Below, piece after piece: positions 25,370 to 35,669 of a stretch of 64,000 bases of DNA. The DNA is from an uncultured Sediminibacterium sp. (lineage in GTDB: Bacteria > Bacteroidota > Bacteroidia > Chitinophagales > Chitinophagaceae): positions 1 through 64,000 of the forward strand of contig NZ_CAMLMJ010000011.1 of the NCBI RefSeq assembly GCF_946481145.1, in the 5' to 3' direction. The translations under genes were made by a program, and so were the position numbers. Numbering within the stretch: position 1 is the first letter of the stretch; every line of letters begins with the position of its first letter. Below the pieces are notes generated by a model, which saw nothing but the letters and a program-made list of their open reading frames with translations, was not told the DNA's origin and ran no database searches.

Positions 25370-25739
25370 GGGCAAATGGCGCATAGCAAATTGTTTATTG
25401 CTAATAGTGATGGTAACTATAGGCTGTTCAAGGAAAATTACGGAAAATGGTATGGCTTCTTTCTATGGTGCAGGCGATGGTTACCATGGACGTAAAACTG
25501 CCAATGGAGAAATATTCAACAAGAATAAACTAACAGCAGCACATAAAACCATTCCTTTTGGTACAGTTGTTAAAGTGAAGAACCTGAGTAATGGTAAAAC
25601 CATCAAAGTTCGCATCAACGACCGCGGTCCCTTTGTAAAAGGCCGAATAATAGACCTCAGCGAAAAAGCCGCAAAGAAAATAGAGATGACAAAGCAGGGA
25701 GTTGTGGAGGTGAGTCTCAGGTATAGGAAGAAAAAATAG
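25344..25739 (+). CDS. rlpA: RlpA-like double-psi beta-barrel lipoprotein
   Basis: The 131-residue protein has a signal with lipobox VTIGC, then the double-psi beta-barrel domain of Rlp[39 protein letters not shown] and [21 protein letters not shown], including the catalytic-type Asp in NDRGP and the His in AAHKT. RlpA proteins cleave naked glycan strands in some bacteria. There is no SPOR domain, so it is a minimal form. It overlaps the preceding glycosyltransferase gene, implying cotranscription. Confidence 0.9.
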   Translation: MRNSFLSVRGKWRIANCLLLIVMVTIGCSRKITENGMASFYGAGDGYHGRKTANGEIFNKNKLTAAHKTIPFGTVVKVKNLSNGKTIKVRINDRGPFVKGRIIDLSEKAAKKIEMTKQGVVEVSLRYRKKK

Positions 25740-25744
25740 GGTTT

Positions 25745-25820
25745 AATGTCAGATGGCAGATGTCGGATTTCTTTGAGATATTCAATTCAAATCTGCCATC
25801 TGCCATCTGACATCTGAAAT
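25745..25820. repeat. Heptad-word inverted repeat (ATGGCAG/CCATCTG)
   Basis: Words ATGTCAG, ATGGCAG, ATGTCGG and then, after a 20-base spacer, AATCTGC, CATCTGC, CATCTGA, CATCTGA. Arms are complementary and lie between two convergent genes. Confidence 0.85.
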
Positions 25821-25828
25821 ATTTTTAT

Positions 25829-26989
25829 TTACTCCGCAGTTACCTTTATTATCCTCCCCGGTCCCTCAACAGAAACATAGAGATTGCCATCCGGGCCTTC
25901 TTTGATGTTGCGGACGCGGCCGATGCCTTCGAGTATTTTTTCCTCAGAAACAATTTTATCACCCTGGACTACTGCCCTGCTAACATGGTTGAACTTTAGT
26001 GAGCCCGTGAGTAAACTACCTTTCCATGATTTGAAATTTGCGCTTGTTATGATTGCTAATCCACAGGTAGCAATCGATGGATCCCAATACTTTGCGGGAT
26101 TGGTAAAGCCGGCTCCTGTTGGACTTGCAGACACCGCCACCCCGTCGTAGTTTTTACCATAGCTTACATGTGGCCATCCGTAGTTTTTTCCTTTTTCCAC
26201 CAGGTTTAGTTCATCACCTCCCATTGGACCATGTTCATTTTCCCAGATACGATTGTTAACCGCATCGTATGTGAGTCCCTGAGGGTTACGGTGACCATAA
26301 GAGAAAACTGTTGAAGCTGCAGTATTGCCCGGCAAGATTGGATTATCTGCAGGAACTTTTCCGTCATCGGTCATCCTATGAACTTTACCCCAGTCGCTCT
26401 TTGTGTCTTGTGCATTTTGGTTAGGACTATTAACCCCACCATAGCTGGAAGTTCCTCCCTCCCCTATGCTTAAGTATAATAAACCTGCTTTATCGAATAT
26501 AATCCTGCTACCATAATGTCCATACCAGTTATTGGGTGTTTTTGTGGTGAAAATTGGTTCAAGGTTAGTGATTGTATTTCCGTTTAGTTTAAACCTGCTA
26601 AGTCTTAATAAGCTTCCACCACCAGGGTTATCAATGGCATATGATATATATATCCAACCATTACTGGTATAGGAAGGGTGAACTTTTATGTCGAGTAGTC
26701 CGCCTTGTCCATTAGTATTAATCCCTGCGGGTACACCTGTGATTTCAGTAGTGTTCCCAGCCGTTGTATACCGGTAAATTCGTCCACGTTTTTCAGTAAA
26801 TAATAAATCACCTCCGGGTAAAAAGTCCATTCCCCAAATGATTTCATGGTTATTTACCAGTACAGATGTTTTTAGCGTTGGAGGTGTAGATGGTGTTTCT
26901 GAACCGGCATCGGATGATGATCCTTTGCAGGAAAATAACATCACTGACGTAAATAAAAACACACTTATATTTTGTAATCGGTATTTCAT
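25829..26989 (-). CDS. PQQ-dependent sugar dehydrogenase-like lipoprotein (GSDH family)
   Basis: The 386-residue protein is a six-bladed beta-propeller of the glucose/sorbosone dehydrogenase family. Motifs include IIWGMDFLPGGDLLFTEKRGRIYR, the His-containing GQGGLLDIKVHPSY, LYLSIGEG, YGHRNPQGL, WENEHGPMGGDELN and NYGWPHVSYG, which are family hallmarks of the PQQ and calcium sites. A lipobox (MLFSC) follows the signal, so it acts in the periplasm or outer membrane. The true substrate may be another polyol or aldose sugar. It is monocistronic. Confidence 0.9.
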   Translation of the reverse strand: MKYRLQNISVFLFTSVMLFSCKGSSSDAGSETPSTPPTLKTSVLVNNHEIIWGMDFLPGGDLLFTEKRGRIYRYTTAGNTTEITGVPAGINTNGQGGLLDIKVHPSYTSNGWIYISYAIDNPGGGSLLRLSRFKLNGNTITNLEPIFTTKTPNNWYGHYGSRIIFDKAGLLYLSIGEGGTSSYGGVNSPNQNAQDTKSDWGKVHRMTDDGKVPADNPILPGNTAASTVFSYGHRNPQGLTYDAVNNRIWENEHGPMGGDELNLVEKGKNYGWPHVSYGKNYDGVAVSASPTGAGFTNPAKYWDPSIATCGLAIITSANFKSWKGSLLTGSLKFNHVSRAVVQGDKIVSEEKILEGIGRVRNIKEGPDGNLYVSVEGPGRIIKVTAE

Positions 26990-27043
26990 ATGATGCGCTG
27001 TAATGTGGTGAAATGATTGTAATAAATATACGATTATTGCAAC

Positions 27044-27073
27044 AAAAAAGCCCTGTATTTACAGGGCTTTTGT
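27044..27073 (-). terminator. Terminator of the TPR-protein gene
   Basis: AGCCCTGT pairs with ACAGGGCT around ATTT (27049-27068) with T on the minus strand from the AAAAAA before it. It ends the transcript of the minus-strand gene at 27092-28465. Confidence 0.85.
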
Positions 27074-27091
27074 ATAGTTAAACTTGTTGGA

Positions 27092-28465
27092 TTAAAACTT
27101 ACTATGTAAAGCATCAAATTCTTTGAATTTGGCTTCATATTTATCAAAGGCAGCATCATCTTTACCCCTTATTTTATCACGCTTATACGCGTATAAATTA
27201 GCCAGCCAGTCAACAGATTTGTTGATCACACTTTTTTCGTTATTGGTACGATCTGATTTATCCTTAAGCAGTGTATATGCTTTTTCAAGCCATTCTATTG
27301 CCTGATCTACTTCTTTAGCAATTGGTGCTTCGAGTGCTGCATTTGCTTTAAGAAAAGGTTCAGCCTCAGCTTTGGCTTTAGCATCTGCTGCTGCTTTTTT
27401 CTTTGGATCTTTTTCTACTGGCTTTTCTGCATTGATACGTTGAACAGATCTGATATTATCACGAACCTTATCATCCATATCACCGAAATTATTATAGTAG
27501 ATTACGCCTGTGTTGAATGCTGCGATTGCATTCTTATTATTTAAAGCATAAGCTTTTTTAAATGCATCCAGTGCTTTCTCTCCATATTGGGCCGCGGTGG
27601 CACTATCGAGGTCGTCTCTCATTTTAGAATTGGCAAAAGCACTCCCGTATTGAATGTATTTGTTTTCAGTGAGTGTACCTGCCGCCATTTCTTTTGCATA
27701 CATATTGATTTTATCTTTTACACTATAAGAATCAATAAAATCAATTTCATAATCATCCCATTCTGTATTCAGTGAAGGATGTACTTCTTTTGCTAAAGCA
27801 AGGTATTTGTAGAATTGTGTTTCATCTTTTTTACCACGGGTATAGTAATCAACGAGGAAACGATATACATCAACATAATTGGTATCACTAATTTTGTTTT
27901 CAGCCAGACGCTTATAGAATGAAGATGCTTTTTCAAGATCCTTGCCATTCTGGTAACAGATTGCTGTATACAGAATAGTTGAAGTATCCATCGCAATATT
28001 TACTGATGACCATTTTCTTGAAATAATCAGGTCAATAAATTTAATGGCATTTTCAAATGCACCACCAGCTTTCAAAAATTCTTTGGTTTCAAACAATTTA
28101 CTACCCTGTTTGATATAAGAATAGTACATGTCGAAATATGGAGTCAGACCATCATTGGCTGTTGCCACAGCAAAAGTAGGATCCAGCTCTTCATATTTTT
28201 TGATGGCTGCATCTGCTTCTGCTTCAGCATTAGGGAATTTTTCATTTAACTGTGGGTTATTGAATATAGCTGCATAGATTTTAGCCTTCCACATATAGGT
28301 CTCAGCTTTGGCTTGTGCCTTTGGATCGGCAGCCATTTTATCTATTTCAGTTTTTGCATCTTCTATTCTGCCTAATAAAATAGCATTTTTTACTTTTTTA
28401 TAATCCTGGGCAGCAAGGAACTGCAATGACATAGCAAACATAGAAAGCAATAAAAGCTTCTTCAT
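27092..28465 (-). CDS. Exported helical-repeat (TPR-like) protein
   Basis: The 457-residue protein has a signal peptide (MKKLLLLSMFAMSLQFLAAQ) and helical pairs over its length, including AEADAAIKKYEEL, EKASSFYKRLAE and YGEKALDAFKKAYALN, which read like tetratricopeptide units. A lysine/alanine-rich segment near 350 (KKKAAADAKAKAEAE) breaks the repeats. Proteins like this are common in Chitinophagaceae as periplasmic or surface binding scaffolds. It follows gyrA by 12 bases, so the two may be cotranscribed. Function unknown. Confidence 0.8.
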   Translation of the reverse strand: MKKLLLLSMFAMSLQFLAAQDYKKVKNAILLGRIEDAKTEIDKMAADPKAQAKAETYMWKAKIYAAIFNNPQLNEKFPNAEAEADAAIKKYEELDPTFAVATANDGLTPYFDMYYSYIKQGSKLFETKEFLKAGGAFENAIKFIDLIISRKWSSVNIAMDTSTILYTAICYQNGKDLEKASSFYKRLAENKISDTNYVDVYRFLVDYYTRGKKDETQFYKYLALAKEVHPSLNTEWDDYEIDFIDSYSVKDKINMYAKEMAAGTLTENKYIQYGSAFANSKMRDDLDSATAAQYGEKALDAFKKAYALNNKNAIAAFNTGVIYYNNFGDMDDKVRDNIRSVQRINAEKPVEKDPKKKAAADAKAKAEAEPFLKANAALEAPIAKEVDQAIEWLEKAYTLLKDKSDRTNNEKSVINKSVDWLANLYAYKRDKIRGKDDAAFDKYEAKFKEFDALHSKF

Positions 28466-28477
28466 AATGGGAGGTTT

Positions 28478-31126
28478 TTATTCTTGATTTTCGTTCGAAT
28501 TTGTTTCGTTATTATCGGTTGTTTGATCCGGGTTTGTTTCTGTTTCGGCGGCTGGATTTATTTCAGCCTGTTCCTCATCATCTTCTTCTATCTGTGAAAT
28601 GGCTGCAATTTCATCACCTTCATCAATACGAATCAGTTTAACACCCTGGGTTGCCCTACCCGCTTCGCGGATATCGCTGATGCCGGTACGGATGGTTATG
28701 CCTGATTTGCATGTAATAATAAGGTCTTCTTTTTCAGTTACATAGAGAATGCCGACTAAACTTCCGGTTTTATCGGTAACATTAATGGTTTTTACCCCTT
28801 TTCCGCCGCGGTTTGTTATACGGTATTCATCAATGGCCGTTCTTTTTCCAAATCCTTTCTCACTCACTACCAGTATGGTTCTGCTGGCATCTTCCTTATT
28901 TACACAGATCATGCCAATTACTTCATCTTTCTCATCTTCTACTTCAATACCAGCTACACCTATGGCGCCTCTTCCGGTAACCCGTACTTTTTCTTCTTCG
29001 AAACGAATTGCCCTTCCGCTTTTCACCGCAAGCATGATTTCTGAATTACCATCGGTCATCCTTGCTTCGAGTAACTCATCGCCTTCAACAATAGTAATGG
29101 CATTTACACCATTTGCACGTGGGCGACTAAAGTCTTCCAAGGATGTTTTTTTGATGATACCTTTTTTGGTACAGAGTACAATATAATGTTGCTGTACAAA
29201 CTCTTTATCTGCCAGGTTCTTCACATCAATAATCGCTTTCACTTTATCATCACCTGGTAATTGAATCAGGTTCTGGATAGCCCTTCCTTTGCTTTGTTTT
29301 TCACCTTCTGGTATTTCATAAACACGCATCCAGTAGCAACGTCCTTTTTCTGTAAAGAACATCATAGTATCATGTGTAGATGCTACAAAAAGATGTTCTA
29401 CATAATCTTCTTCCCTTGTTTTAGAACCTACAGCTCCCCTTCCGCCTCTGCGTTGCTGACGGTATTCGGATGCAGAAGTACGTTTGATATAACCAAGGTG
29501 TGAAATGGTGATAACCACATCTTCTTCCTCAATTAAATCTTCAATACGCATTTCATCGGCGAGGTATTGAATCTCACTTTTACGGGCATCACCAAATTGC
29601 TCTTTTATTTCCAGTAATTCTTTACGAATTAGTGCATAACGTAAATCTTCACTGGCCAATAAAGCTTTCAGATCTTTGATGGTATTGATTAAACCATTGA
29701 ACTCTTCAATGATTTTTTCTCTTTCCATACCTGTAAGACGCTGTAAACGCAGCTCCAGTATGGCTTTGGCTTGTGCTTCAGAAAGACCTTCAGCCTGAGT
29801 ATATAGTTCATTGGTAAGATCACTGAACAGTTCCTGTTTGAGCAACCATTTGCCTTCTTTACTTTTTGCAATCAGGCTCTCTTTTGCTTCATCAGGCGTA
29901 CGGCTCGCGCGAATCAGTGATATCACTTCATCCAGATGATCCAGTGCTTTGAGGTAACCTTCCAGAATATGAGCTCTTTCTTCCGCTTTTCTAAGCTCAA
30001 ATTTTGCCCTGCGAATCACCACATCCATACGGAAGTCGATGAATTCTACGATCAGGTCGCGTAAACACATGATCTTTGGCTTCCCCTTGCTCAGTGCCAC
30101 ATTATTGATACCATAGCTGGTTTGTAATTCAGTGTATTTATACAACTGGTTAATCACCACCTGTGCAACAGCATCGCGTTTCAAGTCAAGCACAATACGT
30201 GTACCTTCCCTTTTATTACTTTCATTGTTTACGTGTGCTATACCTTCAACCGTTTTATCGATCACCAATTGTCCGATACGATCGGTTAATTGGTCTCTGT
30301 TTACCTGGTAAGGCACTTCAGTAATGACAATCTGTTCCCTGCCACTGGCTTTGGTATCTACATGACATTTACCACGCACAACAACACGGCCTCTGCCGGT
30401 TAGCAATGCCTGGCGTACACCTTCCATTCCATAAATCACGCCACCTGTTGGAAAATCCGGAGCTTTAACAATACTGATTAATTCTTCACCAGTAATTTCT
30501 TTATTGTCGATATAGGCAACACATCCATCAATTACTTCGCTCAGGTTATGTGGCATCATATTGGTGGCCATACCTACGGCAATACCTGATGAACCATTTA
30601 CCAATAGCTGAGGAATACGAGAAGGAAGAACAGTAGGTTCCTGCATCGAATCATCGAAGTTCAGCTGGAAGTCAACCGTTTCTTTTTCAATATCATCCAG
30701 CATTGCCTCTGCAATCTTCTGCAAACGGGCCTCGGTATAACGCATGGCAGCCGGTGGATCACCATCCTGGTTACCAAAGTTACCCTGACCATCAACCAAG
30801 GTATAACGCATGGTCCAGTCCTGGGCCATCCTTACCAGGGTATCGTAAATGGATGAGTCACCGTGTGGGTGATACTTACCCATTACCTCCCCCACAATAC
30901 GGGCAGATTTTTTATAAGGTTTATTGCTGTTGTTGCCCAATTCATTCATGGCATATAAAACGCGGCGGTGAACCGGTTTAAAGCCGTCTCTCGCATCGGG
31001 TAATGCCCTGCCTACGATTACCGACATAGAGTAGTCGATATAGGCCGTCTTCATTTGTTCTTCGATATTAACCTGAATAATCCGGTCGTTATCGCTGGTC
31101 TGTTCAGGTAGCAGGTTTTCTTCCAT
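28478..31126 (-). CDS. gyrA: DNA gyrase subunit A
   Basis: The 882-residue protein carries the breakage-reunion domain with catalytic Tyr130 in AAMRYTEAR and the quinolone-determining loop [10 protein letters not shown], where Ser91 and Asp95 are the sensitive-type residues equivalent to E. coli Ser83 and Asp87. The C-terminal beta-pinwheel has the GyrA box QRRGGRG near 556, which separates it from ParC. A long acidic and Asn-rich tail closes the protein. Gyrase introduces negative supercoils with GyrB. The start matches known N-termini. Confidence 0.96.
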   Translation of the reverse strand: MEENLLPEQTSDNDRIIQVNIEEQMKTAYIDYSMSVIVGRALPDARDGFKPVHRRVLYAMNELGNNSNKPYKKSARIVGEVMGKYHPHGDSSIYDTLVRMAQDWTMRYTLVDGQGNFGNQDGDPPAAMRYTEARLQKIAEAMLDDIEKETVDFQLNFDDSMQEPTVLPSRIPQLLVNGSSGIAVGMATNMMPHNLSEVIDGCVAYIDNKEITGEELISIVKAPDFPTGGVIYGMEGVRQALLTGRGRVVVRGKCHVDTKASGREQIVITEVPYQVNRDQLTDRIGQLVIDKTVEGIAHVNNESNKREGTRIVLDLKRDAVAQVVINQLYKYTELQTSYGINNVALSKGKPKIMCLRDLIVEFIDFRMDVVIRRAKFELRKAEERAHILEGYLKALDHLDEVISLIRASRTPDEAKESLIAKSKEGKWLLKQELFSDLTNELYTQAEGLSEAQAKAILELRLQRLTGMEREKIIEEFNGLINTIKDLKALLASEDLRYALIRKELLEIKEQFGDARKSEIQYLADEMRIEDLIEEEDVVITISHLGYIKRTSASEYRQQRRGGRGAVGSKTREEDYVEHLFVASTHDTMMFFTEKGRCYWMRVYEIPEGEKQSKGRAIQNLIQLPGDDKVKAIIDVKNLADKEFVQQHYIVLCTKKGIIKKTSLEDFSRPRANGVNAITIVEGDELLEARMTDGNSEIMLAVKSGRAIRFEEEKVRVTGRGAIGVAGIEVEDEKDEVIGMICVNKEDASRTILVVSEKGFGKRTAIDEYRITNRGGKGVKTINVTDKTGSLVGILYVTEKEDLIITCKSGITIRTGISDIREAGRATQGVKLIRIDEGDEIAAISQIEEDDEEQAEINPAAETETNPDQTTDNNETNSNENQE

Positions 31127-31272
31127 ATTCGCTTATCTCGTACTTAATTTTTAAAGTATCTCCGGCCGGGATAGACCCCTGAATTTTGCCGGTTGGCGAA
31201 GATAGTTTTTTTGAGGGGTAAACAGGGGTAAAATACCCTGTTTTTTGGCCTGTTTTATCCACAAAGGGGCAT

Positions 31273-31330
31273 AAAAAAAAGGCCCCCTAACCCACTGCCC
31301 TTAAAGCAATGATTATGGGGCCTTTTTTAT
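31273..31330 (-). terminator. Terminator of the head-GIN gene
   Basis: AAGGCCCC pairs with GGGGCCTT across 30 bases (31279-31324) with A/T tracts on both sides. It lies 20 bases after the stop of the minus-strand gene at 31348-32076 and ahead of gyrA. Confidence 0.8.
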
Positions 31331-31347
31331 GGCTAAAAGGGGGTGTT

Positions 31348-32076
31348 TTAATTCACTTTTTTGATGTCTGAACTGCCACTTTTTGATGTCTTGGTTTCAG
31401 TAGGACTTCCCTTATAATACACATCGCTGCCACCACTGGCATTGGCTATAATCGATTTATGGACGGTTATATTCACATCGCTTCCGCCTGATGATACAAT
31501 ATTGCAGTAATCAGTACTTAGCTGGTAGGCATTTACATCACTTCCTCCGCTGGCATCAATTTTAATACGCTCTGTTTTACCACTCAGGCTTGCATCACTT
31601 CCTCCGCTGGCAGAAAGTTTTATTTCAGTACACGAAAACTGACCTTTCAGATCCGATCCCCCGGAAATTCCAATAGATAATGTTGCTGCATTAATCATTC
31701 CCTCACAGAATACGTCAGAACCACCAGATGCCTGTAATTTTTCCAGTGTTTTTACAGATACATAGGCTTTAAGCTTACGGTTTCTCCAACCATCTGTCCA
31801 TGACCAGCCTCCATTTTCCTTCTCATAATAAATTTTCAATACACCATCCACCACTTCAGTAATGATTTTGTCCCTGTAAGAGGTTTCTGAAGCACTTACG
31901 GCAACTGCTTCTTCATTACCCTGCGTCAGGTATAAGTCGATACCATGTGATACCCTTATTCCCGTAAAATTCTTCAGGTTACGTTGCTGCGCATTGGCAT
32001 CTTTAATGGTTTTTTGCGACCAGCCCTGTGCACCTATAGTGCAGAGTAGCAGAAAGACAGCTATCAGTTTTTTCAT
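31348..32076 (-). CDS. Head-GIN domain exported protein (DUF2807)
   Basis: The 242-residue protein has a signal peptide (LIAVFLLLCTIGAQGWS) and a DUF2807 head-GIN domain, a right-handed beta-helix-like fold predicted to act as an adhesin or surface domain. The key visible feature is a repeated turn, SGGSDV or SGGSDL or SGGSDA, seen at least six times at 17-25 residue spacing and each closing a rung of the helix. It is monocistronic between gyrA and a divergent dehydrogenase gene. Confidence 0.85.
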   Translation of the reverse strand: MKKLIAVFLLLCTIGAQGWSQKTIKDANAQQRNLKNFTGIRVSHGIDLYLTQGNEEAVAVSASETSYRDKIITEVVDGVLKIYYEKENGGWSWTDGWRNRKLKAYVSVKTLEKLQASGGSDVFCEGMINAATLSIGISGGSDLKGQFSCTEIKLSASGGSDASLSGKTERIKIDASGGSDVNAYQLSTDYCNIVSSGGSDVNITVHKSIIANASGGSDVYYKGSPTETKTSKSGSSDIKKVN

Positions 32077-32122
32077 ACAGTTTTTTTTAATGAAACGCAG
32101 GGGAAGGGAAATAGTTACAGGC

Positions 32123-32250
32123 AGTTAGGGGTTAGCCATTAGGTGTTAGGCGTTAGGTATTAGTATTAGTGTGTCAATGCCTAATATAGGTAGACCTAGG
32201 GTTAGTTAGCCAAAGCTAATGGCTAATGGCTAACACCTAATGGCTAATCC
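32123..32250. repeat. Heptad-word inverted repeat (GTTAGGN/GCTAATG)
   Basis: Left arm words GTTAGGG, GTTAGCC, ATTAGGT, GTTAGGC, GTTAGGT, ATTAGT; right arm GCTAATG, GCTAATG, GCTAACA, CCTAATG, GCTAATC. Arms are complementary and lie between two divergent genes, so a terminator role is unlikely at this locus. Confidence 0.85.
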
Positions 32251-32261
32251 CATAGTTTTCT

Positions 32262-32269
32262 TAGCTTGC
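32262..32269 (+). promoter_or_regulatory. Possible -7 box four bases from the ATG
   Basis: TAGCTTGC is an imperfect TAnnTTTG and ends four bases before the ATG at 32274, the same spacing as at 2139, 45187 and 58483. Confidence 0.3.
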
Positions 32270-32273
32270 AATC

Positions 32274-33608
32274 ATGTCGGCAAATACACATTTCCTTGTC
32301 TTTGGTGCTGGAAAATCAGCTACCGTTTTAATTGAGTACCTGAAAAAACTAGTTATTGAAAGAAATTGGTCACTTTCCGTAGCCGATGTTGATTTAATCG
32401 CCATCCGTCAGAAGTTGGGTGAAGGCAATAACCTGCATGCAGTTGAAATCAATATTACAGATGCTGATAAAAGAGGGAAGCTTATTCAATCAGCCAATAT
32501 CATTATTTCACTTATGCCCCCTCATCTTCATTTGCCTATTGCAAAAGACTGTATTCAATTCGGAAAACATTTACTGACCGCTTCCTATGTTGATCCGGCC
32601 ATACGGGAAATGGCTAGGCAGATAAAAGATAAAAACCTGCTCTTCCTCTGTGAAATGGGACTCGATCCGGGTATCGATCATATGAGTGCCATGCAACTCA
32701 TTCAAAATATCAAAGCAAAGGGTGGTGAGATCAATTCATTTTATTCACACTGTGGTGGATTGGTAGCGCCTGCATCTGATGATAATCCCTGGCATTATAA
32801 AATCAGTTGGAACCCAAGAAATGTTGTATTGGCGGGAAAAGCAGGTGCATTGTACAAAATGAATGGGACAGAAATTAAGCTTGACTATACCGAAATATTC
32901 CATCAAAGTGGTACGGTAGACTTTCCTGAATTGGGACAACTGGCTTATTATGCAAACAGGGATTCCCTGAGTTATACAACACTCTATTCATTAACTAATG
33001 CCAGAGATTTTCTACGTACTACGCTTCGATATCCCGCATTTTGTAAAGGTTGGGCTGCATTGGTAGATTTAAAGTTGACAGATGAAGATTACGAATACGA
33101 TACCCGCGACTTAACCGTCAAAGATTTTGTTGAAATGCATATCAATCATCATCAACTTAACCCTAAATGGAAATCTTTTATTGCAGATCCGGTACTTAAT
33201 GAGCAGTTCAGATTTTTGGGGTTATTTGATAGTACGCCAATCAAAAAAGAACTACATACTCCAGCAGCAATACTCCAATGGCGCATGGAAGAAAGTTGGT
33301 TATTGAAACCAGAGGATAAAGACATGATTGTGATGATGCATGAAATCACCTATTCTTGTGATAATAAGCAATATAAAGCTAACAGCAGTTTAAAAGTAAT
33401 CGGGGAAGACTATCTCAGAACTGCCATGGCCAAAACTGTTGGTTTGCCACTTGCCATTGCTGCGGCATTAATAGCTGATGGACAATTAAAAGAAACTGGT
33501 TTGCATATCCCCATCATTCCGGCAATTTATGAACCAGTGCTTTCCAGTTTGGAAAAAGAAGGGATTCAATTCCATGAAGTATTATCTGAATTAACCCCCG
33601 CTAAATAA
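32274..33608 (+). CDS. Saccharopine dehydrogenase-like protein
   Basis: The 444-residue protein has an N-terminal Rossmann fold with VFGAGKSATVLIEYL (GxGxxG-type, here GAGKSA), the LMPPHLHLPIAKDCIQFGKHLLTASYV segment and CEMGLDPGIDHM, which are hallmarks of bacterial saccharopine reductase / lysine-metabolism enzymes and the carboxynorspermidine family. It probably reduces or cleaves an imine of an amino acid. No lysine or polyamine gene is adjacent, so the substrate is open. Confidence 0.85.
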   Translation: MSANTHFLVFGAGKSATVLIEYLKKLVIERNWSLSVADVDLIAIRQKLGEGNNLHAVEINITDADKRGKLIQSANIIISLMPPHLHLPIAKDCIQFGKHLLTASYVDPAIREMARQIKDKNLLFLCEMGLDPGIDHMSAMQLIQNIKAKGGEINSFYSHCGGLVAPASDDNPWHYKISWNPRNVVLAGKAGALYKMNGTEIKLDYTEIFHQSGTVDFPELGQLAYYANRDSLSYTTLYSLTNARDFLRTTLRYPAFCKGWAALVDLKLTDEDYEYDTRDLTVKDFVEMHINHHQLNPKWKSFIADPVLNEQFRFLGLFDSTPIKKELHTPAAILQWRMEESWLLKPEDKDMIVMMHEITYSCDNKQYKANSSLKVIGEDYLRTAMAKTVGLPLAIAAALIADGQLKETGLHIPIIPAIYEPVLSSLEKEGIQFHEVLSELTPAK

Positions 33609-33614
33609 TCCCTA

Positions 33615-35669
33615 TTATTTCTTCTTCTTCTGAACCTTGGCTTTGGGTTTATGAGTTAAAGTACCTTCTGCAGCAGCTTTGGCTGATTTGGGTGTTTTCT
33701 TTTCATCGCCACCAAGTACCCATTCATAATCAAGCTGTCTTTTTTCAAGATTAGCAGCTACCACCCTGATCGTTACTTTATCACCCATTCTAAAAGTACG
33801 TCCGCTTCTATGACCTACAAGGCTATAATCACTTTCCACCAACCTGAAATCATCATAGTCAGTTAGGCTTAATAAACTAACGAGTCCCTCACATTTATGT
33901 GCCACTGTTTCAACCCAAAAACCGAAACTGGCTACACCACTGATAACCCCTTCAAAAGTTTCTCCAAGGTAATCGCGCATATACTCTACCTGTTTATACT
34001 TGTTACCTGCCCTTTCACATTCCATTGCAGCCCGTTCGCGATCGCTGCTGTGCTTACATTTCTCCTCCATTTTCTTATCGATCATGGGCTTGCCCTGCAA
34101 CACTGATTGCAATACCCTGTGAACGAGTACATCTGGATATCGCCTGATGGGTGAAGTAAAATGGCAATAGTGTTCGAAAGAAAGACCATAGTGACCAATA
34201 TTCTCCGTTGTATACACTGCTTTTGCCATGGTTCGGATACCCAGTTGTTCTAAAACATGTTGTTCGGGTTTGCCTTTCGCAGCTTCAAGCATTGTATTAA
34301 AGCTTCTGGCAATTGATTCAGGCGAGCTTAGATCGAATTTGTGTCCGTATTTTTTGGCAAAATCCATAAACGGTGCCAGCTTTTCCGCATCAGGCTGGTC
34401 GTGTACCCTGTAAGGAAAAGGAATCCCTTTTTTATTGATCTGAATCTTGGAAACATTCTCTGCAACAGTTCTGTTGGCGAGTAACATAAATTCTTCAATC
34501 AGTTGATGAGCTTCTTTGCTTTCTTTTACAACAATGCCTATAGGCTTTCCTTTTTCATCGAGCTTAAAGCGAACTTCCTGCGATGAGAAATTGATGGCTC
34601 CCTTGCTGAAACGTTTTTTTCGCATACGTTGTGCGAAGTCATTTAACAGCAATATTTCATCCAGGTATTTGCCTTCTTTCTTTTCAATAATTTCCTGCAC
34701 ATCTTCATATGTAAAACGATGATCAGAATGAATGACCGTTCTGCCTAACCAATATTGTTTTACTTCTCCTTTTGTATTCATCTGGAAAATGGCAGAAAAG
34801 GTGAATTTATCTTCATGGGGTCTTAAGGAACATAATTCATTTGATATACGTTCCGGCAACATAGGGTTTACCCTGTCTGGAAGATAAACAGAAGTAGCAC
34901 GTTTGTAGGCTTCTTCATCCAGTTCTGTTTCCGGGGATATGTAATAGCTCACATCTGCAATATGTACGCCTATTTCATAAATTCCGTTAGATAATAAGCG
35001 AATCGAAATAGCATCATCAAAATCTTTAGCATCAACAGGATCGATGGTGAATGTCAGGATATCTCTGCAGTCTTTTCTTTTCTTAATTTCTTCGCTATCC
35101 AGTATTTCCGGTAAACGCTCTGCTTCCTCTAAAACATCTTCTGAAAAGAATAAAGGGAACCCAGCCTGTGCCAGCAATTCTTTCATGGCCGCATCGTTCT
35201 CATCTTCCGGTTGCATGATACTCACAATTTCTCCTACCGGTTTCTTATCTTCTTTATCCCATTTTACCAATCTGGCTACTACCCTGTCTTTGTGTTTTGC
35301 CCCATTCAATGAACTAAGGGGGATGAACAGATCCGGCATTGGTTTATCTGTGTCTGGTACAAAAAAGGCGAAGTTGGTAGACAGTTGCACATAACCTATG
35401 AATTCGGTCTGCCTGCGCGAAACCACTTCTGTAATTTTTCCTTCTTTTTTACCGGTACGACCATTTTCTTTTACCACTTTCACGCGTACAACGTCGCCAT
35501 TGAGAGCGTTCAAAAAATCACCAGGGCGTACCAATACATCACCGGTGCCATTTTCTATCACAACATAGCCCATACCAGAGCGGGTTACTTCAAGTTTACC
35601 TTTAAGTAACTGTGCCTGTGAGGGCTTTGATTTCTGCTTTTGTTTTTGTTTACTTTTTTTTCTACTCAT
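33615..35669 (-). CDS. rnr: Ribonuclease R
   Basis: This 684-residue 3'-5' exoribonuclease degrades structured RNA. N-terminal cold-shock-type domains are followed by the RNB catalytic domain with DPVDAKDFDDAIS near 215, whose Asp residues bind the metal ions, then HIADVSYYI, RPHEDKFTFSA and the late HFTSPIRRYPDVLVHR, and an S1 domain with FGFWVETVAHKCEGLV. Lys-rich tails flank both ends. Its start overlaps the stop of lpxK by four bases, giving translational coupling. It closes a likely operon with bioD, the 5-FTHF cyclo-ligase and lpxK. Confidence 0.95.
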   Translation of the reverse strand: MSRKKSKQKQKQKSKPSQAQLLKGKLEVTRSGMGYVVIENGTGDVLVRPGDFLNALNGDVVRVKVVKENGRTGKKEGKITEVVSRRQTEFIGYVQLSTNFAFFVPDTDKPMPDLFIPLSSLNGAKHKDRVVARLVKWDKEDKKPVGEIVSIMQPEDENDAAMKELLAQAGFPLFFSEDVLEEAERLPEILDSEEIKKRKDCRDILTFTIDPVDAKDFDDAISIRLLSNGIYEIGVHIADVSYYISPETELDEEAYKRATSVYLPDRVNPMLPERISNELCSLRPHEDKFTFSAIFQMNTKGEVKQYWLGRTVIHSDHRFTYEDVQEIIEKKEGKYLDEILLLNDFAQRMRKKRFSKGAINFSSQEVRFKLDEKGKPIGIVVKESKEAHQLIEEFMLLANRTVAENVSKIQINKKGIPFPYRVHDQPDAEKLAPFMDFAKKYGHKFDLSSPESIARSFNTMLEAAKGKPEQHVLEQLGIRTMAKAVYTTENIGHYGLSFEHYCHFTSPIRRYPDVLVHRVLQSVLQGKPMIDKKMEEKCKHSSDRERAAMECERAGNKYKQVEYMRDYLGETFEGVISGVASFGFWVETVAHKCEGLVSLLSLTDYDDFRLVESDYSLVGHRSGRTFRMGDKVTIRVVAANLEKRQLDYEWVLGGDEKKTPKSAKAAAEGTLTHKPKAKVQKKKK

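Noticed and set aside
28749..29186. Ser-rich plus-strand frame opposite gyrA
   Set aside because: It is an antisense shadow of conserved gyrA codons.
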